Positions 45,245 through 57,187 of a DNA stretch of 64,000 nucleotides are shown here, in pieces (position 1 is the first letter of the stretch; every line of letters starts with the position of its first letter). Under the pieces are notes generated by a model, which saw nothing but the letters and a program-made list of their open reading frames with translations, was not told the DNA's origin and did not search any database. Origin of the DNA: Diphasiastrum complanatum (lineage: Eukaryota > Streptophyta > Lycopodiopsida > Lycopodiales > Lycopodiaceae); assembly GCA_029204225.1 (NCBI GenBank), contig CM055092.1, positions 24,412,881-24,476,880 of the forward strand, given 5' to 3'. Made by a program: the position numbers and the translations under genes.

Positions 45245-48143
45245 GTGTTTAGGCCTACAACCATTAATTATCACCATGTACACCCTAATTCCCTTATAGT
45301 CACAATTAACTTACGGGTTGTTGGTCTACCGGTCCCTAGCGTGGACATGCTATCCGAGACCAGTCATGGGCATGACACAAGTAGTAGCCAAAAAGATGCT
45401 ACAAAAAGAAGAGTAACACGTGAAGCATGGGTCAACCAAAAAGTGATCTTTGGTCCTTGGATCATACAAAAATTGTAGCTTGAGGGCTATATCTTGTTGG
45501 CATTCCCCTATGAGGCTATGGAATTCGAAGAGCTTGGAGATGAACATGTCGGTGTCATAATCTCCACAATTCATGCTAACTTGGATAATAATTTAGCATG
45601 TCAAGATAGCAGCTTGGAGAACATGAATGTTCAACTTTTGAGATGGCCAATCAAACAAGTTACATTTGAAGATGGTAGTGAACTTCTAGATACATCAGCC
45701 TTTGATGGTATAGAATGCCAAAATCAAGACGATATGCATGGTGAGAGAGGTGTCCATGAGATATTGAAAATTATGCAAGAAGATGTTGAGGGGCCAAAAG
45801 ACTCTACAATATGTAAGAAAAAGATAAAATATAGAGTGGTCAATTGACAACTATCACAAAACAACAACATGTTGACACAGTCCAAAATTCATGATCTTTT
45901 GTCCACGAAGAAAATCCATGAAGTTGCTACTAAAGATTGTTGTGATAAGTGTTGCTGCCAACATGTCAAGAGAAAACAAATAGACGAAGCTCGATGACAA
46001 TATTGGAGTCAAACGTCATCAGATCACATTACTTATGTTTGTGACATGTTGCTTACTTCACAAAAAAAAAGAAGGAAAGAAAAGAGCATTTTATATTACA
46101 TTCGAGGGAGATTTGATTTATGCAAGGGCATGGTATATTATTCATGGAATACTAAAGGCTACAGATCATAGGTACAAAGCTGCATACGAACAAGGATCCA
46201 GAAAAGCATGCCATGGAAACACGCAAATTATTCGACGAGCTTGGGAGCATGTGGAGATGGCAAAGGCGATAATGCAACAATACGTTAATAACAATGCTGA
46301 GCAAATGCCACACAAGAGTAAGACTACTTTTGATGGAGAAAGAGAGACACAGCAAATACTATCAAGTGTTTATAAACAACAAGACATATTGAGGGAAATA
46401 AACATGACACAAGTCTGGGATTATAAAACATATCACATTCTACATTTAGTAGACTTCGGAAAATTGTATTCAAACAAGTGTCTCTTTCCAAATCTAGCCC
46501 ATTTTTCAAAATATGATGTATGCACATCCTTGAAAATGAAGCTAGAATCAACAAAGTTGTTGGAGAGCGAGCAAAAATATTCATGGAGAAAAGAAAACAT
46601 ATGCTTGCCCAAATGAGTTGTCGCAACTTGTACTATTCTTGGGTTGTGATCCTAGTAAGAACTTGTGCATTATCCATTACAACATGGACTAGATGAAGAC
46701 ATGCATACCATGACTAGAGCCACATCCAAAAATTTGAAGTCATGTCATGCAACTCTCCATATCTTTAACAGGAATGCTGACACACGGACATGGAAGAGGT
46801 GCATATGGTCATTTTGCAATGGGATATTGGTCTTCTGATCCAAATTTTACAATTGGATCACTAGCACGATGTTTGAGACATTTAGAGCTTCCAAATGAGG
46901 ATAGAAAAGGTGATTTCAATTTTAGTAGTGTGCCACAACAATCCATTTTTGGAGGATTGTTGGTGAGACATGCATTTGATTTTCATCAACAAATATGAAA
47001 CAGAGGAGAAAATTCATCAACAAAAAACACAGATACACTCATGAACATAAGCCATTCTTCGAGTCAAAATGGTCACTTTAAAGCTTTGCCAAGAACTCTC
47101 TACCTACAACTTCATAATTGTGGTAGCGAGAACAAAAATAGATATTTGTTCACATTTCTCTCCCTTCTCACAACAAGGAACATATTTGAAATGATACATC
47201 TTGGGTTCTTAATGGTGGGCCACACACATGAAGATGTTGATGCAATGTTTAGCAGACTATCGGAGAAGTTACAGACAGCTTGTGTTTTCACTTTTTTCCA
47301 TTTGATGAATGCGTTCATTGAGAGCTCATGCCTTCATCCCAAACCATACTTAATGCAAGAAGTACCAAATTTCTAATCTTTTATTGAAAATTATCTATGT
47401 GATGCAGGAGACACATTGGTTGGCCACAAAAAACCTCTCCAATTTCGCTTTTTTGTTAGAGATGGCATTCCTGTCATGCAATACATGATGAATCCCACAA
47501 TGAAGATGTGGAAACCACAAGATGGAATACAATTATGGAAGAAAGACACAAATGGTTGTCCAATGTTGCCCAAAGGATATCTCCCTGCATTACCACTTTT
47601 GTCGACCCTTAAGGATCAAAGTATGGTTATTGATGGAATAAATAAGCATGTTTCTTTTTGGAAGAAATATATGGAACACAAAAATGTCAATCCAAATTAT
47701 AGGGAATTCATTTCGCCTATAATTGCTTATTGGGAGAACATTATTAACATTTTAAATTCAGATGAAAACATTCAGAGTTATGTGAATATGATGGATGGTT
47801 TTGGCCTAGGATGGGATGGATGGATGCTAATACAAACAACCCAACTAGCATGATAGAAGATGAAGAAGATGAATATGAAGAACACTATTGTGGTCCATTG
47901 AAAGATAAACCTAGGGTGCCATTCAAGCCTCATATTGATGTGCATAAAGATCAATTTGTGCTGGTACGTCCCAATGACAAGATGTATCCAATTTGGCTAG
48001 GTGTTGCACTTTCAGACGTAAACCAACAAAAGACATCACCAAACTTCATAAAAGTGCTTCTTCAATATTGGGCTCCCATTTATAGAGGCAATGCTTTTGA
48101 TTCGGAAAGATATAAGGATTGTTGGACGAAGCAACCCTTGTGA
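45245..48143 (+). pseudogene. DUF7869-like gene, probably a transposon-derived protein, broken
   Basis: Successive plus-strand frames spell a long protein of a family annotated in plants and other eukaryotes as DUF7869. Blocks in order: IYARAWYIIHGILKATDHRY and AEQMPHKSKTTFDGERETQQ (46035-46616), FSKYDVCTSLKMKLES, LTGMLTHGHGRGAYGHF and SSDPNFTIGSLARCLRHLE (46747-46998), ENKNRYLF and FLMVGHTHEDVDAMFSRLSE (47041-47376), DTLVGHKKPLQFRFFVRDGI (47416-), then FVLVRPNDKMYPIWLGVALS (47811-48143). VGHTHED(I/V)D and the upstream LQLDNC motif suggest an RNase H-like fold; here the Asp of LQLDNC is His (47113-47115). Stops at 45846, 46614, 46996, 47374 and 47851 break the frame. It was once a complete gene of about 2.7 kb. 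Confidence 0.7.
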
Positions 48144-48202
48144 TCCACAACGTTGGTCTATACAATTTACTTCAATTCCTGGTCAATTTGGTCTATACAA
48201 TT

Positions 48203-50487
48203 TCAGACTCCCTCCGACGCATTAAGCATTGTCCACAATGGACATTTCTCAAATAAACATTTAAAATTTCTGGATACTCTTGGAAGAATTCTTCTTCCAT
48301 CCATCTTTTTTTTGAGTCTTTTCTTTTCAAGTTTTAGGAGAACTAGTTCTCCTTCGTCGTACTTGATTGCCCTCCGACACATATTTGCACTTTTTTGTTG
48401 TTTCTGTTGTGCATTTGCAATGGATTGTTGAACCTTTGAAAAGGTGTCTTGATAGTCCTGCACAAATTCATCTGAGGCAAATATCTTTTCTTTAGTCCTT
48501 AATAGCTGAGGCACAATTGGTTTTCCATACATTACTTCAAAAGGTGCTTTACCAGTAGAAGAATGAATGGTGTTATTGTAAGCAAATTCTAGAATAGGAA
48601 GATAGTGTTCCCATTGAGTCTTCTGATCACTTACATAATTTATCAACAAGTCTATGATGGTTCGATTATTAATTTCACTTTGACCATCAGTCTGGGGGTG
48701 AAATAATGAAGAAAATTTAAGGGTTGTCCCCGGATTATCAAAAAGGGCTCTCCAAAAGATGCTAGTAAATCTTGTATCCTGATCCGACACTATACTTTTG
48801 GATAGTCCATGCGACCAAAAGGTACCACTAAACATTCATAAAGGCCAAAGTTAGTTCTGGAAGCAGTTTTATGGACATCTTCGGGTGCTACTCTGATTTG
48901 GTGGTATCCACTTGTCAAATCAATTCTACTAAAAATGCAAGATCCATTTATCCTATCCATAATGTCATCTATTCTTGGAATAGGAAACCGGTTCTTAGTT
49001 GTATTCTTGTTTAAAGCACGATAGTCCACACACATCCTAAAACTCCCATCTTTCTTTTGTACCAAAAGTACAGGAGAGCAACAAGGGGAGTTACTGGGTT
49101 TTATAAGACCTTTCTCTAACAAATCATTAATTTGTTTAGAAATTTCTTCTTGTTGAGAATGGCTTACCCTATAAGGGAGGTCTATTGGGTATGGAACTAT
49201 TGGGTAGGATAATGTCTATCGTATGATCTTCAGGTCTTTCAGAGGGTAAGGATAACATCATCATCCATACTTTGAACAAACAACAAATAAGAAAATACTG
49301 CTTTCTTTAGTACCTTTGATACCTGAATATGGCTTCCCAAAGGGATTATTTCGCCACTCTGTCCAGCATGCACACTAACATCTTTACCCTTGTGCTTCCA
49401 TGAAATCAAATGCTTATTATAAGCCACCAGAGGGTTGTGCATTTTGTGCCAAGGCATGCCTAAGATTATATCTACTCCCTGTAAAGGACCTACCATGAAT
49501 TCTATAGGCTCATAGTAATCGGAGATTTGAAGCTTAGTTTTTCCAATTACAGAGTAAATGTTTGCATCACCATCAACAAAAGCACCTTTAGCCTTAAGCA
49601 TAGATTCAGAGAAGGAACCAACTCCAATCTCTTGTGCAAGCTTAAAAGAGATGAAATTATGAGAGGAGCCTGCATCAAAGAGAATTAAACAGAGTCTGTT
49701 ATGGACTTGTGCCCATGTCTTGAGGAGATCATGGTTTTGAGTGTCTTAAATGCTTTGTACGGCAACTTGCTTCCCTTTGTCTGCACTTAAAGCTTTGGGA
49801 GGTGTCCCTTTTCCCCACACTTGAAGCATCTTCCTTTCTTGCGATAGGCCTGCACTTGTTTTTTGGAAAGGCGTTGAGTCTTCTCTTTTGGAGTTTGAGT
49901 GGTGGGATGTTCCTTCCTTTTGTTTCCGCTTCCATTTCGATGATTATCCTGTAGTTCAATTCTGGTAGCATAATGTATGTCTTGTTCCAAAATATCACCT
50001 TGTACTAGATCTAAGCCATATTGTATACTTCTATGCAAACCCGAATAGAACTTTCTTTTCTGTTCTTTCTTGGAAATGGAATGTAAAGTCTGAACTTTCA
50101 AAAGCAACTCCCAAAATCTTTTTGCATACTCAACTACCTTCTCATTTTGTTTTTGACTAAAGATGTCCCATGCAACTAAAGTATCTTTCTTATATTCTTT
50201 TGGCAAAAAGTGGGCTTTAATTTGCTTTTTAAAGCTATGCCAAGTAGAAGCAGTTTCGTGATTAGATTCCATAGTTGCCCACCATAGAGATGCATACTTA
50301 TCTAGATGTAACATTGCAAATCAAATCTTGGAATGATTTGAGTATCTGCTTTTCTCAAAGAAAGTATCAAGATTTCGAATCCAGACAAGCAAACTCTCTT
50401 CATTGCTACTATCTCCATCAAACTTAGAAAACTTAAAAAGTTTATTATCAATCTTAGCAAACCTCCTTTTCCTAGATCTAGTAGAGG
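48203..50487 (-). pseudogene. Gypsy-1: Ty3/gypsy gag-pol with RT core deleted
   Basis: From right to left on the minus strand: gag (KLFKFSKFDGDSSNEESLLV at about 50445, HLDKYASLWWATMESN, zinc knuckle CFKCGEKGHL at about 49822), protease (LFDAGSSHNFIS at about 49680-49645, GVDIILGMPWHKM), RT start (CSPVLLVQKKDGSFRMCVDY, FSRIDLTSGYHQIRVAPEDV, LVVPFG at about 48810) and then directly integrase (SHGLSKSIVSDQDTRFTS, LFHPQTDGQSEINNRTI, EFAYNNTIHSSTGKAPFEV). The RT palm with YLDD, RNase H and the integrase N-terminus are missing. A stop at about 49742 and frameshifts are present. No LTR is seen. Its 5' side is cut by the E-F2 composite. Confidence 0.85.
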
Positions 50488-52160
50488 ATATTTACAAGTG
50501 CGAGTAGAAAGGGAAACTTGATTATTCTAGTGGTTGGAATAACATTCTCAACATCTTCTATTGGTTCAAATAGGTCCCTATAAGCGTGTTTGCATTATTT
50601 TTGTACTACTACTGCTTTGTTGGATGTTGCTAAAAAACATATGAATTTTCAGCACATTGTTAAGGAGATGGAAAAAATATGGTCGTATTGGAAACAAACA
50701 ACGATTGGATTTTAGCAACTATTAGTGACATCTTGCTTTCTATAAATCTTGAGATGAAAAAGCATAGTGTTGTACGTATCATCACTACCTTTAGTAATAA
50801 CGATTCGCTTCGCATCACCTGAAGATTCGCTCTGATTAGAGCTCCTAAGCAAAAGCTGTCTATAGAAAACGAGAATCAAAAGCATTTTTAGCAGCCACAG
50901 AAACATGAAAATTATCTATTTATAACAAGGCCAAAGAAAATTTTGAATATTTACCACCACTGCATAATAACACATACAAACCACCAGGTTTGACTCACAA
51001 AGTGTCATGCAACCACAATGCTCATACAGAGAGTCTACCACTATACTCTCGACCAACTGACTCGTCCCCAATCCAACTTGACCACAAGTGGACCACATGA
51101 ACGACATGGCTCAAACTAAGGAAATCCCACTGCCACCATGAGACTTACATCCTCCATCTAGCTAGGCTAACATCCTATCAGACACTTAAAAGTACGAACC
51201 TGTAAAGCTAACATAAATGAGCAGCTGGGGCTCAACCTGAGGAAATCTTACTGCCACCATAAGATTGCACCCTCACCAGATAGATAGCTAGTAGACAATG
51301 ACAAGTCAATCAGCATAAATGACTACTTTGTTTTACCGTACCAAATGCACAACCACATAAAACGCCGACTCAGATCTAAATTCCCCGTGAGAAGGCCCTC
51401 CGATCACACTCTGTGCGATCTCCATCAGCTCTCCAACCTAGAGCTGGCTCTCAAAGCTTCACGCTTTGTCCGTTTGTGTTTGCAGTGTTTTGATTCCATC
51501 ATGAATCCCACCTGTAAGTCCTGTCCATGCCAATGACTCAATTCCAATATGAAGTAGCTGCCCCCTGATGATCATCCCATGTCATCTTGTAGTGTTATCC
51601 CTACTAGGTATTTCAATGCCATCTCTGATAACAAAGGTTTGGGCATCTACCCTGCAGTGTCCACCTGTAGTCCCCCAAGCTAGCTCCAAGCTACTCCTGT
51701 GAATGGTTCCAAACCACTCCCTAAGAATACACTGAAATGTTAACTCCAAAGCCACCATCAAGTCCCTCACATGACGGTGCATGCCAATATCCGTCCTAGT
51801 GAACCTGTGAGATCTCCCATGGCCCAAACCAAACGATCTACATCCTGTCATCCCTGATGCAATACTGATATGGCAAATTGACTTGACTTACCCAAACTGG
51901 CAGTTGAACTGTATCTCTCCGATGACAAACCTGATATACTACTCCACAGCTACAATGACTTGATCAAAATTGAGTTATCGACTGTAAAACCATGAAATCA
52001 TCACACTCACCACTCACCAAGAGCATCCAAAGTGTGATTATTGACCCGTTCTTCATCCTCTGCATGTCCCACACATAGCTCATCCAATGCAAGTCCGCTA
52101 TCTTGCCCAATGGCTTCCAACTAGCACCACCTCACACTTCCATCACCCGTGAGCACCAAT
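50488..52160 (+). mobile_element. Composite repeat E-F, copy 2
   Basis: The E part (50488-50962) matches the host gene from about 36180 to 36690: last exon, intron and middle exon on the minus strand (AYRDLFEPIEDVENVIPTTR is the decayed form of AYRDLFGPVDDVEKDVPTTR, with a stop just before it). F follows at 50963-52010, then a segment (52010-52160) that also flanks F4. F carries an antisense open frame of 89 codons (51582-51851) with GLGHGRSHRFTRTDIGMHRH and QCILREWFGTIHRSSLELAW, recurring at 58619-58903. F2 lacks about 490 bp present in F4. Confidence 0.7.
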
Positions 52161-54542
52161 ATGTGTGTACCTTCAAGCTAGCCAATATGTGTGTACCTTC
52201 AAGGACCCCACAACAAAATGGAGTGGCTGAAAGGAAGAATAAGACTTTGGGTGAAAGTGCTTAAGCTATGATGTTAAGTGCTAATCTTGAAAAACCGTTT
52301 TGGGATCAAGCTTTGTTGTGTGCAAATTTCTTGTGCAATAGGTGGCCGAGTGCTATTTTGGATGGAAGGACACCTTTTGAGATACTATTCAAGAGGAGGC
52401 CGAGTGTCAACTTTCTAAGAACCTTTGGATGCATATGCTATGTCAACATTACTCTTGATGATAGGAGCAAGGAGGATCCATCTTCAAGCAGAGGTATTTT
52501 TGTTGGATATAGTGAGGTGAGTAAAGCCTACAAGGTTTACATTGCTTCTACTAACAAGGTGATTGTTGGTAGAGATGTCATTTTTTATGAGGGGAACATT
52601 CCAAAAGTTTTTTCAAACATGATTGATGGAAGTGTGGATGGAACTAACATTCTTGATGTTGACGAAAATGATCCTATTTTTTTTGGTGATGATGATGGAC
52701 CTTCATCAAGCCAAAAGCCAAGGAGAGCATCACGAGAAAGACAAGTACCTTCATGGCTCACATATGATCAAAAAGGTAAGCAAGTAGCTTTTGGAAATTA
52801 TGTTGCCTCTTTGGATGAGCCTACAAGTGTAGATCAAGCAAGGAAAGAAGAGGAGTGGATCCAAGCAATGGATCTTGAGTATCGAACTCTTATGAAGAGT
52901 GAAAGATCTTTTGGAGGATCTTCTTGTGTACATGGAGCTATGCATGTGGATGGATGTTATCTTGCTGTAAAATCAAGTATTGGATTTGGAAGACAAATTG
53001 TTCAATGACTTTAATGGTCAAGTTGAAGATTAAGAGGTTGATCTCAAAGCGTTTCAACTAGTCAAAAGGGAAGTTGGCAATTTGGAACTAGTCAAGAGCA
53101 TCAAAGGAGAGGTAATTGGCAAAGGTGTTATGGATATGATTTTACAGCATATTGAAGACTCAAGTAAGCTCAAAGGAGTAGCAAGGAAGTGTTTTTCAAG
53201 TTTACTTTACTTTTTCTATCTCATGTTTGAGCAATTTCATGTGGATGTGTGCAAATCGTCAAGATATGGTAAAACTAGCTACATTGGTGAGCATTGTTTT
53301 GATGTTGGATTTGTACTAGAATTCTTGGCTGGTTTTGCTGATGGAAATGAAGCTATTGGAGGTTCATTATGTCACTCATTCATGTCCAAGTCATCAAGGC
53401 TTGATGGAATCTTATGGCAAGATGGAGATGGAGGCTCATTTGTGGAGTATCATGGTGGATACAAGATAACAAAGAGCAAAGGAGGAGGAAACATGCAAGC
53501 AAAAGTTGATCACTGTTTGTTTGCTGTAATTTTTCCATAGAGTTCAAGATTGATAGCATGGTGGAATCATTTCATTTACGTCCTATTTCATTCTTCATGT
53601 TACATGTAAAATTAATGTAAGAAATAGTGAAGCATCCCAAGTGGACATTATTCTCTATATCAATTATGGTTGTTTCTATTTTGAGCATTAAATAATCATT
53701 GAAAGATCTATTCTTGGGAAGAAGATCATTCTTATGATGGATCAAAGTTCTATCGTCAAAAACTATGCTAGGAGCAAGCATATTGAGGTGCAACAACACT
53801 TTGTTATGGAAAAAGTCATTGCAAAGGAGGTGGAGCTTCAACATGTGTCTTCAAGGGAATGTGTGGCTGATATCTTCAGCAAAGCATTGGGAAATGACTT
53901 GTTCATGAAGCATAGGACTTCACTTGGAGTGCTATCAAAGTGTATGCTAAAACTAGTTGAAGAGGGAGTGAGAAAGATTCAACTAGTTTCATCATATTTG
54001 CTATATTTTCATATTTGGCATATTGAGGCCAAAACTTGTTTTAGAATTAGAGATTGACTTGTCAAAGTTCATTAGTCTAAATGTCATTAGAATAAACACT
54101 TTTTGAAAGTGTGGGAAAGGTAGAATGTGAGTTTGAGTAGATTCAAATTTGAATAATTGGGTATATTGAATCTAGACCCAAAAATAGTAGGGTTTACATT
54201 TTGGAGGGAAATCCAAGTGGCCAAATAGGGTTTGGACCTGCTATAAAAGAATGTAACTCGTGGAGAGAGCTATCTTCTCTCTTCTCTATATCATTTCATG
54301 CTTATACATGATTCTCTTGGGTTCTACTATTCATTGGTGCACTATCTTGGTGATTGCTTGCAATTCTATGTGTATAATGGTCATTTATTGCTATTTTTGG
54401 TTTCACACATGTGAAATACAGTAGCTCGCTAGTTTTGCACAAAGAAAACAACAATACTTTATCATTTCATTCAAGTTTGATCAAGTTCTATTTGTGTTTG
54501 CATCTCATTTTATGTGTAGATGCTGATTTTTCTACGTTGGTA
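52160..54542 (+). mobile_element. Copia A-2: RT-less copia with integrase tail, insert, RNase H tail and partial 3' LTR
   Basis: The integrase end TPQQNGVAERKNKTL (about 52204-52248) includes the conserved catalytic Glu. It is followed by DQALLCANFLCNRWPSAILD, FLRTFGCICYVNITLDD, RGIFVGYSEVSKAYKVY and linker GPSSSQKPRRASRERQVPS. The frame reaches EEWIQAMDLEYRTLMKSE, where RT would begin, and enters the insert. RNase H resumes at 53752 (KNYARSKHIEVQQHFVME, ECVADIFSKALG). PPT GAAGAGGGAG (53959-53968) and an LTR start TGAGAAAG follow, with TATAAAAG at 54243-54250. The LTR is truncated at 54542. It is preceded by a 26-bp direct repeat CCAATATGTGTGTACCTTCA shared with copy A-5. Confidence 0.8.
52893..53540 (+). 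pseudogene. Family A insert ORF (copy 2)
   Basis: After LMKSERSFGGSSCVHG the frame continues AMHVDGCYLAVKSSIGFG to a stop at 53006-53008. A second frame (53082-53540) reads SIKGEVIGKGVMDMILQHIE, VDVCKSSRYGKTSYIGEHCF, DVGFVLEFLAGFADGNEAIG and YHGGYKITKSKGGGNMQAKV. In copy A-5 the first part runs unbroken from the integrase linker for 201 codons, so the insert was in frame with pol. No domain recognised and no RT motif. Confidence 0.6.
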
Positions 54543-55924
54543 AGGATCTTATCACTCCTATCAATAATTTTGCATTGATCAAATTTGAATTCTACCTTAT
54601 GACCTAAATCTGTAATTCTACTTACTGATAACAGATTTGTAGAGAGTTTAGAAACATATAAGACTTTTGATAGTAATTTGAATAGATCATGCTGGAATTG
54701 CAATCTTATAGTACCTTCACCTTCAATAGTGTGAGTACCTTCACCTTCAATATTATTTTATGAATTTTTCTTGAAACTGAAAACCAAAATTTATGCACTT
54801 ATTACCAACCTTCTGTATATATACACTCCATCATGTCTAAACAAGTTTAGTCCATCGAGAATTATTTTAGTTCTATTGACACCATCTGAAATCCTTCACA
54901 CTTTATTGAATAGAGCAGAGGTTTTCAAGGCCTGACTAGACTCAAAATAACAGTGTGCCAATCTCTATAAGTAACTCTTCCTCTTGCCAAGTGCAAGGAT
55001 CTTATCACACCTATCAATAATTTTGCATTGATCAAATTCAAATTCTACCTTATGACTTAAATCTGTAATTCTACTTACTGATAACAGATTTGTAGAGAGT
55101 TTAGAAACATATAAGTCTTTTAATAGTAATTTGAATTGATCATGATGGAATCGCGATCTTATAGTACCTTCACCTTCAATAGTGTGAGTACTATTGTCAC
55201 CAAGATTAACACATTTCTTCATGTTGTAAGGCGTGTAGGAATTGAAGATCTCACATTGATTGGTCATGTGTTGAGTTGTTCCATAATAAAAAAACCATGA
55301 ATCATCCAAAAGTGCGCTTTGATCTTTGACCATGAATGCACATTCGTCCACTTCGACCTGGGAGATGATGAAACTGTGTTTGCTTATTGATCAAGTTGCT
55401 TGGCTACATTCTTCGCTTGGAGAATTCGACAATCCTTAATCTCATGGTTATTACGCTTGCAATATCTACAAAATACCTTCTTCTTTGATTATGGATCTGA
55501 TGATTGTGCTTGACTTTGAGTCTGTTTCTGATTCGTTGTAGTCTTCTTGGAGCTTTTCTACTTCTATCTCTTAGAGCCTTTGTTGACATATAGAGCCAAA
55601 GAGGAGGAAGTAGTCGTAGTGTCTCGACTTCTTCGATTATCTTCTACAACAACATAGTGATAACTCTAGTAAGAGTTAAACCTGTGTGTGTTGATATGAT
55701 TATCACTTAGTTTTCATATATGTAGAGAGCAAGCTTGAAAGCAATGTCATAATTGCATCTTGATCATCTATGACTGATCCGACAGCGGCCATCTGTTGCA
55801 AGAGATTCTTAATCTGGTTAATGTGTATATGAAGAGAATCACTAGTAGACATTTTGAATGTGAAAAATTTATTTCGTAGATGTAACTTAGTAGTTACGTC
55901 CTTCACATCATATAGTGAGTTCAA
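54543..55924 (-). pseudogene. Copia B-3: gag, zinc knuckle and protease with an internal duplication
   Basis: Minus strand: gag SLYDVKDVTTKLHLRNKFFT and QIKNLLQQMAAVGS (about 55920-55760), a degenerate knuckle (about 55470), protease MDECAFMVKDQSALLDDSWF then FYYGTTQHMTNQ (active site lost), and LYVSKLSTNLLSVSRITDL twice: at about 55110-55050 and again at 54660-54600. Between the two copies lies repeat G (54750-54900). The left end abuts the truncated copia A-2 LTR, the right end abuts F3. Confidence 0.75.
54750..54900 (-). repeat. Dispersed repeat G, copy 2
   Basis: Inverted match to 34135-34275. It interrupts copia B-3 and is flanked by a duplicated B-3 segment. Confidence 0.75.
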
Positions 55925-57187
55925 AATGTGCAGGCCATGGTTGAGGACCTGCTTTGGTGACCAGTGGTGTAGCAGTGGATCTACAGGTGGCACAGGTGTT
56001 GGTACGATAGGATACAACTTATGTGAAGGCCTTGGTCATGTATTTGACGCTTTATCATTTGTGTTGATTTGCGTGAGTGTGTGTGGGCTTGCATGTCGCC
56101 ATGTCATGGGATTTTAGATCTGAGTCGGAGTTTTATGTGGTTGTGCATTTGCTAAAATAAAACAAAGTAGTCATTTATGCTGATTGACTTGTCATTGTCT
56201 ACTAGCTATTTATCTGTTGAGGGTGAAATCTTATGGTGGCAGTAATATTTCCTCAGGTTGAGCCTCAGCTGCGCATTTATGTCAGCTTTACAGGTTTGTA
56301 CTTGTAAGTGTCTGATAGGATGTCATCCTAGCTAGATGGAGGATGTAAGTCTCATGGTAGCAGTGGGATTTCCTCAGTTTGAGCCATGTCGCTCATGTGG
56401 TCCACTTGTGGTCAAGTTGGATTGGGGACGAGCCAGTTGGTCGAGAGTATGGTGGTAGACTCTCTGTATGAGCATTGTGGTTGCATGATACTTTGTGAGT
56501 CAAACCTGTTGGTTTGTATATGTTATTATGCAGTGGTGATAAATATTCAAAATTTCCTTTGGCCTTGTTATGAATAGATAATCTCCATGGTTCTATGGCT
56601 GCTAAAAATGTTTTTGATTCTCATTTTCTGTAGACAACTTTTTCTTAGGAGCTCCAATCAGAGCGAAATCTTTAGGTGATGAGAAGCAAATCGTAATCAC
56701 TAAAGGTAGTGATGTTACGTATAACACTATGCTTTTTATCTCAAGATTTATAGAAATCAACATGTCATTAATAGTTGCTAAAATCCAATCGTTGCTTGTT
56801 TCCAATACGACCAAATTTTTTCCATCTCCTTAACAATGTGCTGAAAATTCATATGTTTTCTTAGCTACATCCAACAAAGCAGTAGTAGTAAACGAATAAC
56901 GCAAACACGCTTATAGGGACCTATTTGGACCAGTAGAAGATGTTGAGAATGTTATTCCAACCACTAGAAAAATCAAGTTTCCCTTTCTACTCACACTTGT
57001 AAATATTCTCTTGGAAGAGCTGGAGATGGTGAGAATTTTGAAAATCCCTTCTACCCAAAAAGTATTGATTTTTAAGATATTAGCCACTTCAATCCATCCT
57101 CTTTGAATTGTAATCATGTTTCTAGGCCATTTATGTGTAGTCAAACCAAGTTTAATTGATGCCCTATCATAATTCATGAGCCACACA
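55925..57187 (-). mobile_element. Composite repeat E-F, copy 3, inverted
   Basis: F3 (55925-56520) contains the segment GCAGGCCATGGTTGAGGAC also found in F4 (59428-59447). E3 (56521-57125) matches the host gene 36040-36690, including last exon, intron and middle exon (AYRDLFGPVEDVENVIPTTR). After AGGCCATTTATGTGTAGTCA a further 50 bp match 37097-37130 in the opposite sense, so the right tip is rearranged. It joins copia A-5 at 57187. Confidence 0.7.

Noticed and set aside
53572-53844. Minus-strand ORF of 90 codons
   Set aside because: It is antisense to the copia A-2 RNase H tail; a similar shadow appears at the A-1 junction.
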